A stretch of 64,000 bases of DNA from Gongronella butleri (GCA_025201375.1 JAIWZP010000025.1:124001-188000), one strand, 5' to 3'. Positions 27,111 through 40,287 are shown, counted from the first letter of the stretch. Notes: generated by a model from the letters alone, not told the origin. A program made the numbers and translations.

Positions 27111-29345
27111 CGCCTTTCATGTGTATTTTACCAACTCACTCAGGCTCTCTCAAATCAATGCGCGAAAATGACAGGCGCAATACTGTACCTACTGTGCCTA
27201 CAGTATACTGTATCATATATCATACTTTATTTAGAGTTTAGACGAGAAAATCGATGATACTGTATTTCTCCAGAAATAATACACAATTTTGGCCCTGGCA
27301 CGCTAAATTGTTATTCGATCAAGCTGAAACCTTGCACGTGTAAAGAGACGCGCGCGGGGGTCATTTTATCTTAGTCTGGCGAAGCCGATGCGGAACCTTT
27401 GTACGGTACTGTATGTATCATACTGTTTCTCCAATTTTTTTTTTGCAGTTGCTTGGATATTTCCGCGCGCTTATACAGTATTTTTGTTTTAACAAGACGC
27501 GACGTCGTTGAAAATCCGAGATCAATTGGGTCGTCGTGCAGATGAATCCAACATATGATATCGACATTTTCACAATTTGACACTGTCGAGTGTCGACTGT
27601 CTTGATTAACTTTTTCTTTGTCACGGCCCAGCTCGTGTCAAGAGGCAAACGCGCTCAAAGGGCGCGCGAGCCGACGCGCTCGGAGCCATTATTGACGCGT
27701 AGTGGCGCGTCAATGACGCGTTACGTAAAAAAAAAAAAAAAAAAAAAAAAGAAAAAAACAATGAATAGACACACGACCAGAACATCCTCATTTACGTTTA
27801 ACAAGAATTGTGTGTACCTGTACTCGTGCCTGGCAAAGGCGCTCATGGCGTGGCAAGGCAAACACTTGAATCAATCAAGGAAAAGAAAAAACGAAACAAG
27901 CAACCCGTGCATATGATACGCACCCAATTCACGCACCCGACCCACATTGGCGTATCACCTCGACAAATCTCGTCGCTCCCACGCATCCAATTATGCATGG
28001 GTATCATACAGTAGTATCAGCCGATTTTCTAGTCGATCATCGTCGGATCAATATCATATGATAGAAAATCGACTCTGTCAAAAATCTTTTTTGTTTTTAC
28101 AGTAGGCGACCGCTCTATCGGCATCCCATACGGTATATCGGTTTACGCGTTTTACAGTATCGGACAAATTTGATTTTTTGAATTTACTGTATTTTGCAGA
28201 GCCAAATGCCGAAATTCATGATTTGTATACTGTATCTACTTTTGGCAGGGAATCTGAATATCGGCAAGCCTCGTCAAAAATCGTCGGAAAACCGACACTG
28301 CAAAAAAGAAATTTCGGTTCATATTGAATTGTCATCGAATGATGATGGCAAGAAAATGAGAGTATCATAATACAAAGGGCGTACAATGACAATTATGATA
28401 TATACTGTATATGAGCCCGCTTGAAGATACAGTATACTGTAGTAGTACTGTAGTATATATTGTACAGCCGCACCACCATGAGCGCACAAAGAGAATTCAA
28501 TGAGCAAACGATGAGCGGCAATAATGCGCTCATGGAATTGCGGCACTGATGACAAAAGACAACAATTGTTGTGCCCGCAAGGGAGTACCGGGGCAGCGGG
28601 CACGACGGGGACCTACATTGGAGGTGTAATGATGGGACAAGACACAAGAGCATTACTACTGTATGTGTGTACGTATGATATTGTGGGTTTACAGTATTGC
28701 AAGCAACAGTAATATCATATGAATGTGATATCGGAGATAAGGGAAAAAGGAAGAAGGACATGCGCTGTGCGGATGTCCTTTTATACTCTAAGAAGGATCG
28801 AGGGAAAATACAGTAGGTGGTCGTGTCTACAGATGAGTCAAGATGATGGATCTGAAGGATCCATCAGTAAAAAGGGGATGATTTAACGCCACGTTAAGGG
28901 TCAATTGCATGTTAGGAGGAGGTTGTTGGGTCATCATGCATTATTGGAGTTGGCCATCAGGAATTAGGGGCTAAGAGCGGTCGCGCGAAGGGGACAGCCT
29001 TGAGGAGGGATGGCACAGGAGCGCGTAAGAAAAGAAAAAAAATGTATTATGGCGTGAATCTTGGCTTTGCGGGCATAACAACAGCAACAATGACCATTCA
29101 TCAATGAGTTTTTTGCCAGCCATTCAATGACTTTGTCGCAAAAAAAAAGATAGGCATCGCATTCGATGCAATACAGTAATGTACTACTGTAGTACAGTAG
29201 TACAGTAGCTTGGGTTTGAAGAAGCTTTGAACATTTTGCAGCATTGGTCATTTTTTCTATGATACAGGCTGCTGCCCTGCACTACTCAGCGCACAAAAAA
29301 ATTAAAGTGTGCAAAATACTGCAAAAAAATGCAAAAAAAAATTGA

Positions 29346-29945
29346 TCCATGCAATTTACGCACCTTTATTATAATTTGGAAGTGTCAAACCTTGAATTTT
29401 TGAAAAAAAAATCTTGCCCAAAAGTAGGCAATTTTCTCAGTCGATCGCCGTTCATGCGTCACTCTTTGGGCTTTTTTCTTACGTTGAGGCGACTCGCCAT
29501 TTTGTCAGCCAATAGCAAGTTGTCGGAGCTACCTGTTTGGGATGCATTGATCACTCGGAGTTCGAAATTTCCCAAATTTGGCATTTTCTGAGATTGAAAA
29601 GTGTGACCCCTGAATTTTCAAAAGTGGTCGTAGCGGTTTGGGGGGTTAAGCTTTTTTGTTGCAAACTTTGCGCTGAACGCGTTGCGGTTATTTTTGAATG
29701 GGGTTGGCCATGCAGTTGGCGAGGTGAATGCAAAAGGGTACAAATAGGAGGTTTTTGGCATTTTCGAGTCCAAAAAAATCGGGCGGGGTCCGTCCTGAGC
29801 ACTGGTGGGCCAGAGTAGATTGATGCCTTCTTGGCGCATTTTTCATTGGCGGGCTACGCGGGCAAGTGGGCTGTAAAAAATTTTCTGGAGGCACAGCAGG
29901 CCGGCAAAGTCTGAGAAAACGCGTTTTTCAAAATGATGATTATTT
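29346..29945 (+). repeat. Dispersed repeat A, copy 2
   Basis: Homologous to 2622-3240 in the same orientation along its full length. It lacks the TACTGTAGTACTGTAC insertion and the TGACCCCTGA doubling of copy 1, but has extra bases around 29813-29835 and 29852-29858. Divergence is modest, with many single-base changes and A/T-run length changes. Confidence 0.85.
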
Positions 29946-30893
29946 GAGCCTTAAAACAATACAGTATCATACTGTACAGTACAGTACTGTTGTACTGTAG
30001 CGCATTGCTGTACTCTCATCATGCATTGTGAGCAGAAATTTGTTGAAAATTTTATTCTTCTCCCATCATCTTGTCGGATTGCATTTGTACTGTATGATAC
30101 GAGTTGTTTTCAACAGGATGCGCAATATTACAGTATACCGGTAAAAGTTATCATACGTACCGTACAGTAGTTCTAGGTGGATTTGCTGCAAGCAACAACA
30201 ACAGCAAGGAGCAAGCGAGCAACCATATCATACAGTTTGCCCATGTTATTATTGGCTCACGGGCGTGCCAAACCAAAATACAGTATCATGTAACGCTGCC
30301 TTTTCATATACAGCAGTATTACAGTATGCATGCGTATGATTATGATACGCACAAATCACGGTTTTTTTGGCCACCATCATCGTTACGTACATTCAAGTGT
30401 ACCGTACGCTAAAGACAACGAAGCAAGTAACCAACAAACAAGTCCCAATTGATAGGATTATCATAATGCAGCTCTCGCTTTCCATTTTTTCATTTGGTAC
30501 TGTATAAGAGGCTCAATGGCATACTTTAAAATGGCGATTCATGCATTTTTTTTAACTTTCTTTTTCAGGGCGTCGTCACTTTGTAACGCTCCGTTTTGGG
30601 TACAGTAGCAAAATGGCATTTATACGGGTTGATACTGTAGCTTCACTGCATTGTAATGGACTGCCGAGCGACAAATGTGCGTATGATAGGATAAAAGGGA
30701 AAAAAAGCTGAAAAAAACGACCGTGTTGTCATACATCTCTGCATGTTAATTTGCACAAAAAAAAAAAAAAAAAACTCTTCAAGGTTGCTGTTGGACCACA
30801 CGTCGCATCAAATGGGGGTTTAAACACTCGTTTTATTGCAACTTTGAATAAATTATAGAAATAATGGAAATCAGGTTTTTTTTTTTTTTTTTT

Positions 30894-33800
30894 TTAGGAT
30901 CTGCAAAAGAGCCTCTCGAGCTCGTCGTCCAGTCTTTGCAGCCAGTTCTGGGGCCTTTCTTGAACAGTGTTGCCGGTTTGTTGAAGCTCGTGGCCCTTAA
31001 GCGAGTAGCGGCGATCGCGATGGGCGACATCTTGGTTGTGCTGGCTCAGGCGTGCCTCGGCATTGCGCTCGACGGCGACGCCTTGCGCGTAAGGCACGTA
31101 GGTCTTCATGACGGGCATGGCGGCCGAGTAATCCTTGAGAGAACTGCGACGGCGCTGTTCGATGCTCACCACAGACCCACTGCGACGGCGATTGCCCACG
31201 TTGGCCTCCACACCGGGTGTACTTGCTTGGTCGTTGCCGTAGCCGGGCTCGAAGGTGTTGCTGTGGCCGGCAACGGCTGCACCTCCCGCGGTGCCTGCTG
31301 CGGCGCCAGTGGCTGCTGCGTCGCCCATGCTTCCACCTGCACGCGACGCGTCGTGTTGCGCGTCAACAGAGGGCACGGTGCCTTGTGCGTTGAAATTGGG
31401 ATTCTGCACGGGCGCCAGATTGGCCTTTCCACGCGATGCATCGCGATCGAGATTCGCACCAGACGCATCCAAAGTGGCGTCATGGTCCGCGGACTTTTTG
31501 CCCTTGAAGCTCAGCCTCTTGCTGAGACTCTTCAATTTGGCACCGAGACCAGAGCCAGAGGCATGGGCATTCAGCGATCCGTCCGCATTCAAGTCCGCAG
31601 ACGGCAGCTTGCCTTGGGCGTCCAAATTGCCGGACGGGAGCGAACCAGACACATTGGGCGCGTTGACATCCATGGAGGGACCCTTGCCCGACAAACTTGG
31701 TGCATTGGCGTCCACGTTGGGTGCACTGACTTGCATCTTTGGTGCATTGGCGTCCACGTTGGGCGCGTCGCCCTTGCCAGAGAACTTGCCCGACATGCCA
31801 GCAGCGAGACCGGCACCGGCAGCGCCAACGGCGGCGGTGGCTCCTGCAAGTTTGCCATTGATGCCGCCCGAGGGCTTGTCCATGTCGACGTCGGCATTCA
31901 CGTCCTTGTCCAAGTTGGCTGAGGGCATCGACGCGTCCATGTCGAGGTTCTTGTTGGCGTCGATATCCGTGGAAGGCAGATTGCCAGACTCGTTGGGCGC
32001 ATTCACGTTCATGTTCTTGTCCAAGTTGGCAGACGGCATATCTGCATCGACACTGGCCGAGGGATGCTTGACGGACATGTCTGGTGCATTGACATCCATG
32101 TTTCCAGAGAGATCAGGCGCGTTGCCAGAAAGACCAGGCGCGTTCGCATCCACGTTTGGCGCATTGACATCGCCTTTTCCGGATAACTTGCCCGACATAC
32201 CGGCAGCCATACCAGCACCAGCAGCACCAATGGCGGCCGTGGCACCTGCAAGCTTGCCCTTGATACCTTCAGAGGGCTTGTCCATGTCAAGATCAGCATT
32301 GGTATCTTTGTCCAAGTTGGCCGCCGGCATCGACGCGTCCATGTCTGTGGATGGCATGTTGCCGGACATGTTTGGCGCATTGGCATCCATGTTTCCAGAG
32401 AGATCAGGGGCATTGACGTTCATCTTGTTAGAGAGATCAGGGGCATTGATGTTTCCGGAGAAATCAGAAGTGTTTGCATTGATGTCGGCCGAGGGGAGTT
32501 TGCCAGAGAGGTCTGGCGCATTGGCATCCACATTGGGTGATTTGTCCTTGCCAGAGAAAGCACCGGACAGACCAGCGCCAATGGCGGCCGTCGCACCGGC
32601 AAGCTTTCCCTTGATGCCACCCGAGGGCTTGTCCAAATCGGCATTGGCGTTGACATCCTTGTCAAGATCGGCCGATGGCAGCGACGCGTCAACATTCTTG
32701 TCCAAATCGAGCTTTCCCGATGGCATGTCCATGTTGGGCGCGTTGGCATCGAGGTCAGCGGATGGAAGCTTGCCAGAGACGTCGGGTGCATCCTTGTTCA
32801 TGGATGGCATGTTGCCCGAAGCATTGAGATCCGGCGCATTGGCGTTTACATCGGCCGATGGAAGGTTGCCCGAGAGATCCGGGGCGTTGGCATTGAGCTT
32901 GCCCGAAAGATCGGGAGCATTGATGTTGCCAGAGACGTCAGGCGCGTTCATTTCGGCATTGGGCGCGTTCACATCGACATTTGGGGCGTTTGCATCGCCC
33001 TTTCCAGACAATTTGCCCGAGAGACCGGCAGCGGCACCTGCACCGGCAGCACCAATGGCGCCAAAGGCCGCGGTGGCACCCGCAAGCTTGCCCTTGATGC
33101 CACTTGAGGAGGATTTGCCTGCGTTCGCGTTCGTGTCGGCATTGTCGTTCATGGACGGCATGTCGGGACGATGCATGTCGAGATTTTCCTTGTCAATTAG
33201 ATCAGATGGCATAGTCGCGTCATACTTTGCCAAATTGGCTTTGGCGGATGGATCCATGTTGACATTAGCCGAGGGCATAGACGCATCCATGTTGTTATCG
33301 AATCCACGGCCAAGAACTGGGCGGTCATCGGCACGCAAGTTGGCGTCGGCATTGAGACCTGAGGACTGGGCCTGCTGAGCGGCATTGAGATCAGGATCAA
33401 GATCGGCATCGACATTGGAGCTACGATTCGCCTCCAAGCCAGCAGCGACACCGGCTCCGGCCAGACCAGCACCAGCAGCTGCCGCCGCGGATTTCTTCTT
33501 GAAGCCCCACTTGCTACTCTTGCCAGTGGAGTCGGCACCCATGTCCCTGTCCATGTCGCCTTGCGAAGCGTCCCAATCGCCACCTTCCAACCCAGCCATA
33601 TCGTTGTGCTTGGCCTCGTTCTTGCCAAATGCCTTGTTGAACGTGTCCTTGATGCTGAAACGGCGCTTGGGCTTGAAGTTGCCCTCTTCAATGTCGAGTG
33701 CAATGTCGTCGTCGTCGCCATGATCAAACGCCCGAGACGCGTCCTTGAGCGCTCCAGACGCGTCCGTGTTGGCCAACGCGGCATTGGGGCCCAGCGACGT

Positions 33801-35516
33801 GTTCAGTTTATTGCTGATAGGCATGCCACCTGGTTGACCAAGGCCACCGACGTCACGCGCGGCCAAATCGGTGTCATCCATGCCACGCGCCGTGTCAGGC
33901 AGGTCGCGGTGCGTCGAATAGTCTTGCTCAGGTACATGCGAACCAAGGGCAGCCGCTCTGTGTCATGATAAAAGGGAAAAAATGGAAAAAAAATAAAAAA
34001 AAAATAAAAAAATGAGCAATTGTTCGCTATTCAATTTTTTTTTTTTTTTTTTTTTTTTTACCCTGCGCCAATGGCCATGCCAGAAGCTGCGCCTGCGGCC
34101 AATGCTTTGCCAGAGAGACCAGAGGCGGAAGGTGAACCACTTTGTTGTGCATCTGAGGTCAATTGCATGAATTGAGGTTCTTGGTCCAGGTTTGACTGGT
34201 CAAATGGCTTCATTTCGGTGGAAGCCATGTCCTGCTGGCCGTCAGGGCGTTGTTGGCCCCAATTGGCGTCCGAGTCGACCTTTGCATTGTACTCTTGTTG
34301 CTGCTGCGGGGTCAATTCGCGTGTTTGGACTTCCTCGGGGCCATAGTAGCTGTCAAAGTCGCCTTCATCATCGGCATTGACCATGTCGCTGTCTTGTTCT
34401 TCGTCAAGAGCAAGGGGAGAAGCTTCGCCACCGGTCTGCGCGTTCAATTGGCCTTCGAGGGGCTTTTGGTCGGCCGATGAGCCACCAAAACCAAGGACAC
34501 GTGCAATGGTGGCGGCGGTGCCAATGGTGGCGCCTCCTGCTGCGGCTGCGGCCGCGTAGGTCTTTGCGTTGTTTTGGCTCGTGTCGTTGGCTGCGGACGT
34601 GTCCATGGGACTTTGACGCGTGATTTCAGGCGCGCCTTGGCGCCATTGGCCGCTGCCGGTGCGGTGCAATGCGTCTTGCTGGCGTTTGATGGCCGGAGGC
34701 AGCGACGTGTCATCGGCACGTGAAAGAGGCGACTCCGTGCCCGAGGCATTCTCTTCAAACGTGCCGGGCATGCTGCTGGACACCCCTTGGTCGGCATCCT
34801 TGTCACGCTGCTGCTGCTGCTCGAGCGATTGGCGGCGCGGAAGCTTATCACAGATGGTGGGTGTTTGGTACCCGACAGGGTTGGGCTTGATCTGCTGATA
34901 GCTCATTCGCCTGGGGTTGCCGACGCCCGTGGCATCAAAAGCATGCCCATCCTCGCACCCCGCACAGACCACCGCGTCATCCGCATTGGCCAGCGGCGTC
35001 GCAGAGGCAGGGGAATGGTCCACATGAGATCCAGACACCTCATTGGACGATAAAAGCTGCTCCTGTTGCTGAAGATGCTGCTTTTTCAAATCATCATTCA
35101 CATTCATCTCCTCGCTCTTGAGCGACGCCGTGCTGCTGTTGATGCTGACCGGGAATTGACCCTTGGCGCGACTGTAAATGTCTTGCCCAAGAATATCTGA
35201 CAATTGCGTGTCATCGCCACGCGCAACATTCGTCGCACTACGCATCGGCTCAGAGCCATGACCATTGCCATCCGAATCACGGTTCGATTGCACATTGTCG
35301 TCCACGTATGACGTCCTGATTTCAGTTTTGAAAAAAAAAGAAAAAAAAAAAAAACGTCAATCAAAAAAGAAAATTGAAAAAAAAATGGACCCATCCTTAC
35401 CGGAACGACTGCTGATTTTGCTGATTTTGACCATCATTGGCCTCCACGGTCTGATCTGCATCAAAAGACCCTGGCAAGCCACGATTTGGTCTTGAAAGAT
35501 ACTGCTTAAAGTTCAT
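30894..35516 (-). CDS. Large low-complexity repeat protein with recurrent Gly/Ala hydrophobic segments (unknown family)
   Basis: Three exons (35401-35516, 34062-35315, 30894-33957) give 1477 residues; I recognise no named family. The N-terminal third is polar and Gln/Asp/Ser-rich. Residues about 745-1245 consist of imperfect repeats built on NAPDLSGN, LPSAD(L/V)DANAP and similar units. Four hydrophobic blocks of the form GKLAGATAAIGAAGAG..AG.SGKLSGK interrupt them at about 745-776, 906-927, 1022-1051 and 1157-1185. Related Ala/Gly blocks lie near 290, 445 and 613. The blocks have the small-residue spacing of glycine zippers and could insert in or lie on membranes. At least seven basic Ser sites fit or approach the PKA form (RRMS, RRQS, RRFS, KRLS, RRRSGS, RRRSS, RRYS). 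The C-terminus is WLQRLDDELERLFCRS, an amphipathic helix. The Asp-Ala-Pro repeats recall AHNAK repeats only in general style. A structural scaffold is possible; function is unknown. Confidence 0.85.
31590..33100 (-). repeat. Coding tandem repeat region of the 1477-residue protein
   Basis: Nested periodicity: short units of about 10-13 codons with GCATTGGCATCCA or GGCGCATTGG on the plus strand, inside larger units of about 115-160 codons that each end in a Gly/Ala block preceded by PSGGIKGKLAG or a close variant. The repetition also keeps a long open frame on the opposite strand (31255-33378), which is a by-product. Confidence 0.8.
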
Positions 35517-36453
35517 GGTAGAGAGAGAAAAAAACGAAAAAAAATAATGGTAAAAGAAAATTTTTAAAGCGTGCTTCATGGCACGCCTATTTGAGTGGCC
35601 GTAAAAGGCATTGCTGTCATCTCCGCCCCAGTGAATTCTGCATGAATGATGGCTACGACTGGTCATGTGTTTCACCGTTGACACCCTTACAATTGGAAAA
35701 TGCTCAGAAAGACGAGAAATTCGCACGCCACCATACAAAAGAGCTGGCCGGTCGTGCACAATTGGCTCGATTCGCGCGCTCTTTACCTTGGCCTGTTTCG
35801 CGCCTTTCTTGGGGTGTGCCCACCCCCGCGGGGCAGCCGCTCAATGGCAGGGTTGGGCAAGCTTAAGCCCGGACCGGCGTGCCACAATACCGTACGCATG
35901 ACCTTGCCCACTTTTTTGGCCGAATTTTCTAGATCATGGGGATAAAAATGTGGAGGAGACAACGGCGAGGAACAGAGTGCTCAATTTGGCACAATGACAA
36001 GTAAAAATGGGCTTTCTCTCCCTGGTTTCGTTTTACTTTTGCGGTCCTGTTGGGTCAATTTGTGCCATTTTGTGTGATTCATGTTGACGAATACGAGCTG
36101 AATAAAGAGAAATGGAGCATGGGAAGCAAGCCAAGCTCGTTTGATCCTTTTTCCGCGAAAAAGGACAGCTTCGGGATGTTGGGGGTGGACGGGCCGTGAG
36201 TTTTTACTGTGTTTTGTTTTGGGACACAGGATTCATGCTGACAGCGCAATAAAAAAAAAAGCGGGGATGGGCCGCGAAAATGTTTGTTGCATGACATCAT
36301 TTGTCATCGCAAATCAAGGCAGGAGCGGACCCAACAATGGCAAATAAAAAAAAAAGGGTGCCCACTGCGGCCCACTTGCCCTTTTTTTTTTTTTCTTCCC
36401 TCTCTCTTCATTTTTCTTTTTCACACTCACATTACAACCCTTTCCCTCCTTCT
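35517..36453. other. Divergent promoter region between the repeat protein and PEX5
   Basis: 937 bp. It contains a T/C-rich leader just before PEX5 (36380-36450) and no gene or recognised repeat. Confidence 0.55.
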
Positions 36454-38470
36454 ATGGACGTCGACTGCTCTGCTGGCCAGAACCCTTTGGCTGGCGTATT
36501 GAAACAATTCTCAAAAGACCACTCTTTACAAAGGGTAAAACGGACCCAAAGCTGCTTTTTGCTTTTTTTTTCTTATTGCCCCCTCGTCTCACCACTTTGC
36601 CCTTTTCACCTTGCTCCATTAGGACCAGTTTGTGCAAACCGGTTCCCACGCGTCTGCGTCGTCGTCGGTAAAGGCTCACACACGTCAATTGGGCGCAAAC
36701 GCGGTATGCTCACTTTTGCTTTGGTGTTGTTTCCCCTCATAGTTTCGCTCTGCAGGGCCACGGCACTATGACCGCAATTCGGCCGACCTGTTCCACTCCG
36801 AATCGATGCCTGCGTACACGAGTGCAGCACCCCTAAGCCCATTTGCTCTATCGCAATTGCATAAAGAACTTGATTCCATCTCCCAAAAGCCCTGGGCGAC
36901 CGAATTCCGTGACGTGAGCAAGCCAATGGCTGCGCAAGGTAGGAAAAAAAAAAAGAAGGTGCACACCATTTGTTGGACGTGAACTTGAAATTGATTTCGT
37001 TTTTTTTTTTTCGGTTTTTAAGAATGGTCATATGAATTTGACCAAGCGAACGATAGCCGCACGCGCGTCCATGGCGGCATGGCTCGTCAGCACGCGCAGT
37101 ACAACCAAGGCAACGCATCCAGCGTGCCAATGACGCGTCCATTCATGTACGCATCGCCCATGGCGATCCCCACATCAACCACATCGCGATCTACAATGGC
37201 GTGGCAACACACTACAACCGAAAAAGACGACACCAAGCTGTGGGACGCACAATTTGACGCGTACGAGACATCGGCACCGGTGCATGAGCCATTGGAGCAG
37301 CAAAAGCAGCAAAACGACGTGATTCACGAGGATGGCAAACAAGAAATCACGGTTCCGGACGCGATGAACGACATGGCCATGCTACTGCAAGATATGCACC
37401 AGCAGATGGCGCGACCGGAACACGTGATGGAGGAATTAGATGACGAGGACGACTTTGACAATCGTTGGGAGGATGAATTCGGCACGTTTGCGCCTGGCGG
37501 GGCGGACGCACACCTTCCACAGGTTGGGTCGTACACATTCGAAGTGGACAATCCGTATTTGAGCCACGAGAACCCGATGAGTGAGGCCATGGCTCTAATG
37601 GCACGTCAATCGCAAGGCGATGCCGTCGTCAGCCTAAGCGAATTGGCCCTCGTGCTCGAAGCCGCGATCCAGGCAGATATCCGAGGCGGCGACACCAAAG
37701 CATGGACGTTTCTCGGCCACGTCCAGTCGCAAAACGAAAAGGAAGTTGCCGCCATCCGCGCCTTGCAGCGCGCAGTCGATCTGGATCCCGCAAATCTCGA
37801 CGCACTCATGGCCCTCGCCGTCAGCTACACAAACGAATCGCACGACTATGCCACCTACCATACCCTCGATCGCTGGATCGAACAAAAGTACCCTGCTACC
37901 GCCGCACAAAAAACACAAAATGACACGGAAAGCGCCACCGTCACCCTCTCAGAATTACATCAGCGCGTCACCGACCGCTTTCTTCATGCCGCACAATTGG
38001 CCCCCGACGACAACATGGATCCAGATGTCCAGGTCGGTCTGGGCATCCTCTTTTATGGCAGAGGCGACTTTACAAAGGCCATCGATTGCTTTTTTGCCGC
38101 CGTCAAGAGCAGGCCCGACGACCCGCTCTTGTGGAATCGCCTCGGCGCCACCCTTGCCAACAATGGACGCTGCGAGGAGGCCGTCGAGGCGTATGAAAAG
38201 GCCCTGTCGCTCTGGCCAACCTTTGTGCGCGCACGCTATAACATCGGCGTCAGCTGCCTCAACATTGGCTGCTACAAGGAGGCTGCAGAGCACTTTTTGT
38301 CGGCCATTGCCACACACAAACGCCTCGGCAGCCACGAGGGCATCAATGTCTCGCGAAACACATGGGACATGCTGCAAAAATCGCTAAGAATGCTCGGTCT
38401 TCGCGACCTCGCCGCCAAGGCCGTCCCCGGCGCCGACATGGACCTCTTCCGCGCCGAATTCGATTTCTAG
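36454..38470 (+). CDS. PEX5: Peroxisomal targeting signal 1 receptor Pex5
   Basis: Four exons (36454-36534, 36623-36703, 36743-36938, 37023-38470) give 601 residues. The N-terminus MDVDCSAGQNPLAGVLKQFS has the conserved Cys (residue 5) that is mono-ubiquitinated for receptor export, in the usual C-G/A-x-NPL context. Four WxxxF/Y motifs (WATEF 105, WSYEF 121, WDAQF 193, WEDEF 268) are the docking motifs for Pex14/Pex13. The C-terminal half has TPR repeats (for example AWTFLGHVQSQNEKEVAAI, VQVGLGILFYGRGDFTKAID and LWNRLGATLANNGRCEEAV) that bind the C-terminal SKL-type signal of cargo. The receptor cycles between cytosol and peroxisome membrane. No PTS2 co-receptor role can be judged from this sequence. 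Confidence 0.97.
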
Positions 38471-40287
38471 TTGCCTTCCCTTTTCCCCTGTTCTTTTTTT
38501 CTCGCACCCAATTTGTACATATTTTACGCTATTTTGTCTTTTTGCATACTTCTAAAGATACCTCTTATGCCATTTTTTTTCTGTGCCTCTTTTTGGTGAG
38601 ACTCTTAAAGCTTCTACGTGGCATCGTTGAAGAGTACATACAGCATAAGAATCATTGTTTCTTTTTCGATTTTTTTTTTTTTTTTTTGGAGCTCGAAAAC
38701 CGCCATTGCATGCCTTTTTTCAAGATAGCAGTGCCATGGTGGTGGGTTCGTCCGAAGAATGAAAACGTGTCGATTGCTCATGCAAAAGATGGAAGCCTTG
38801 TAGGCTGCTCATGGCATTGATATATCAATGTACTATAAAATTGACATGTATAATCGAGAATTTCTCGGCAGCTGCCTACATGACTTGCCCGCCAGATGTT
38901 GATCAGAGATTTTTTTTTTGCGGCTGTGAAAGCTATGACATCGAGTTTGAGATCGTTTGAGCATGTTCATTGGAAGATGCCCCTATAGGTTGTTGATTTT
39001 TGCAAAACATCAGCTACAACAGGTCAACCAGAATAGCTGTCGTGCCCTGAAACGCGTTTTAAAGCGAAATAGCGAGCAAGAAACACTAGCGGAACGCATC
39101 TTTCAGCTTTCAAAAAGACATTTGGACGCGTCACACGCAAATCAATTTTTCGTCTTCTCGACCCCCAAATCAAAAATTGAAAAATGAGGTCTCCAGATTT
39201 CCACCAAACTTGCACACAAGAGACATCGCAGGGAGAAACCGCGGAAATCACCAAAAGAGTGCGGAATCGATCTGCTCGTTGGCGAGCAATTCGAGATTTT
39301 GAATAAAACTTTGCAGCCGAATTGCGTGGGAAAAACGCGTCCATAGAGCCGCGCCGACGCGTTCACTAGCAAGTGGGACCCCAGATGCATGGATTTGATA
39401 AGAATCAGGCGCGTGCCACTCAACCTCTGACGCGCTTTATCACGCGCCAAAGTTTCCCCGCAAACAGATTATTGGCGTTAATTCTGCCTGAAGCTTGCTT
39501 TTTGCAATAATCATTGACACCCCCATATGCAGCAAGTGGTGCTCTTTCTGATGGTCTCTGTTTCGCAGCTCTGTGACCAATTTTCGTCGACTTTACCTTG
39601 AGGCGAAAAAAAGACGCAATTTGCATTTTACGCGGTAACCAGCCGATGCACCCCCTTTTTTTATTGCATTTGTGTCGGATATCGTGGTCACATCACCGTA
39701 TGGCTGAATGGTGTGGCGATCTAAGGGTCTAAAATTCCCTGTTTTCCGGGGGTCGACTGTACCCCTTGGAAAATCCACGATTTTCGAAATTGATGATTGC
39801 TCGCGATCCGGTGGCCGTCGTGTCTCCGGGGTGGGTTCATTCGAAAGAGAGAACCTCAAATCGTAGATTCATGTTGCAGTTCCACTTGTGAATTGGGCAT
39901 TCACCGACCCACGTACAAAATATGCCATAATTGATCCAATTGTGCTTTTTGTCGACAACGAACAACGTGAGGGCCATTTTTTAATGCGCAGCAAGCGATG
40001 AGTATGGCTGCTCTTCAAAAGATTTAAAGCAAGCATGGCGCAAATCAGATCAGTAACTTCTGAGAAATGACGAAAAACAACGCGAAAAGCGTCCATTCAA
40101 GGTGAGCCCCATTAGATTGATCCGATGGCTGTCAAATTTGCATCTCTTTATCTTTGTTGGACCTTGATTACATAGGTGTTATCATTTGAAATTGCACCAT
40201 CAGTCCATTATGGGCAAAACGAACAAAAAATCAAAAATATAAAGTCGTTTGGCTTGTGAATGCAATGCAAAACATGGGTATATTATT
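38471..40287. other. Convergent interval with repeat B copy 2
   Basis: 1.8 kb between the ends of PEX5 (+) and the Gemin2-like gene (-). It has a T run at 38670-38687 and repeat B copy 2 at about 39040-39880. No exon seen. Confidence 0.6.
39040..39880 (+). repeat. Dispersed repeat B, copy 2
   Basis: Full-length partner of 12600-13445 in the same orientation, ending at TCATTCGAAAGAGAGAACC. The first 80 bp (39060-39145, with AGCAAGAAAC and CACGCAAATC) also resemble the F-box relic and flank at 55240-55320. Confidence 0.85.

Larger units (their letters stand above)
27025..30893. other. Second gene-free repeat zone, rich in TACTGTA and GTATGATA words
   Basis: 3.9 kb without a supported exon. 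TACTGTA/TACAGTA and ATCATAC/GTATGAT words are dense at about 27175-27280, 27405-27480, 27995-28020, 28135-28240, 28385-28470, 28640-28730, 29170-29212, 29960-30005 and 30080-30340. Repeat A copy 2 lies at 29346-29945. Two clear A runs occur (27727-27751 and 30758-30774). Confidence 0.6.

Noticed and set aside
27025..30893. tRNA genes, rRNA or a CRISPR-like array in the repeat zone
   Set aside because: No B-box-like GGTTCRANYCC with a paired acceptor stem was found, and the short words are not spaced regularly enough for an array. A tRNAscan-SE run would settle it.
31255..33378. Long plus-strand open frame (707 codons) opposite the repeat protein
   Set aside because: A by-product of the repetitive codon pattern. 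The minus-strand frame is longer, splices cleanly to upstream exons and has sensible motifs.
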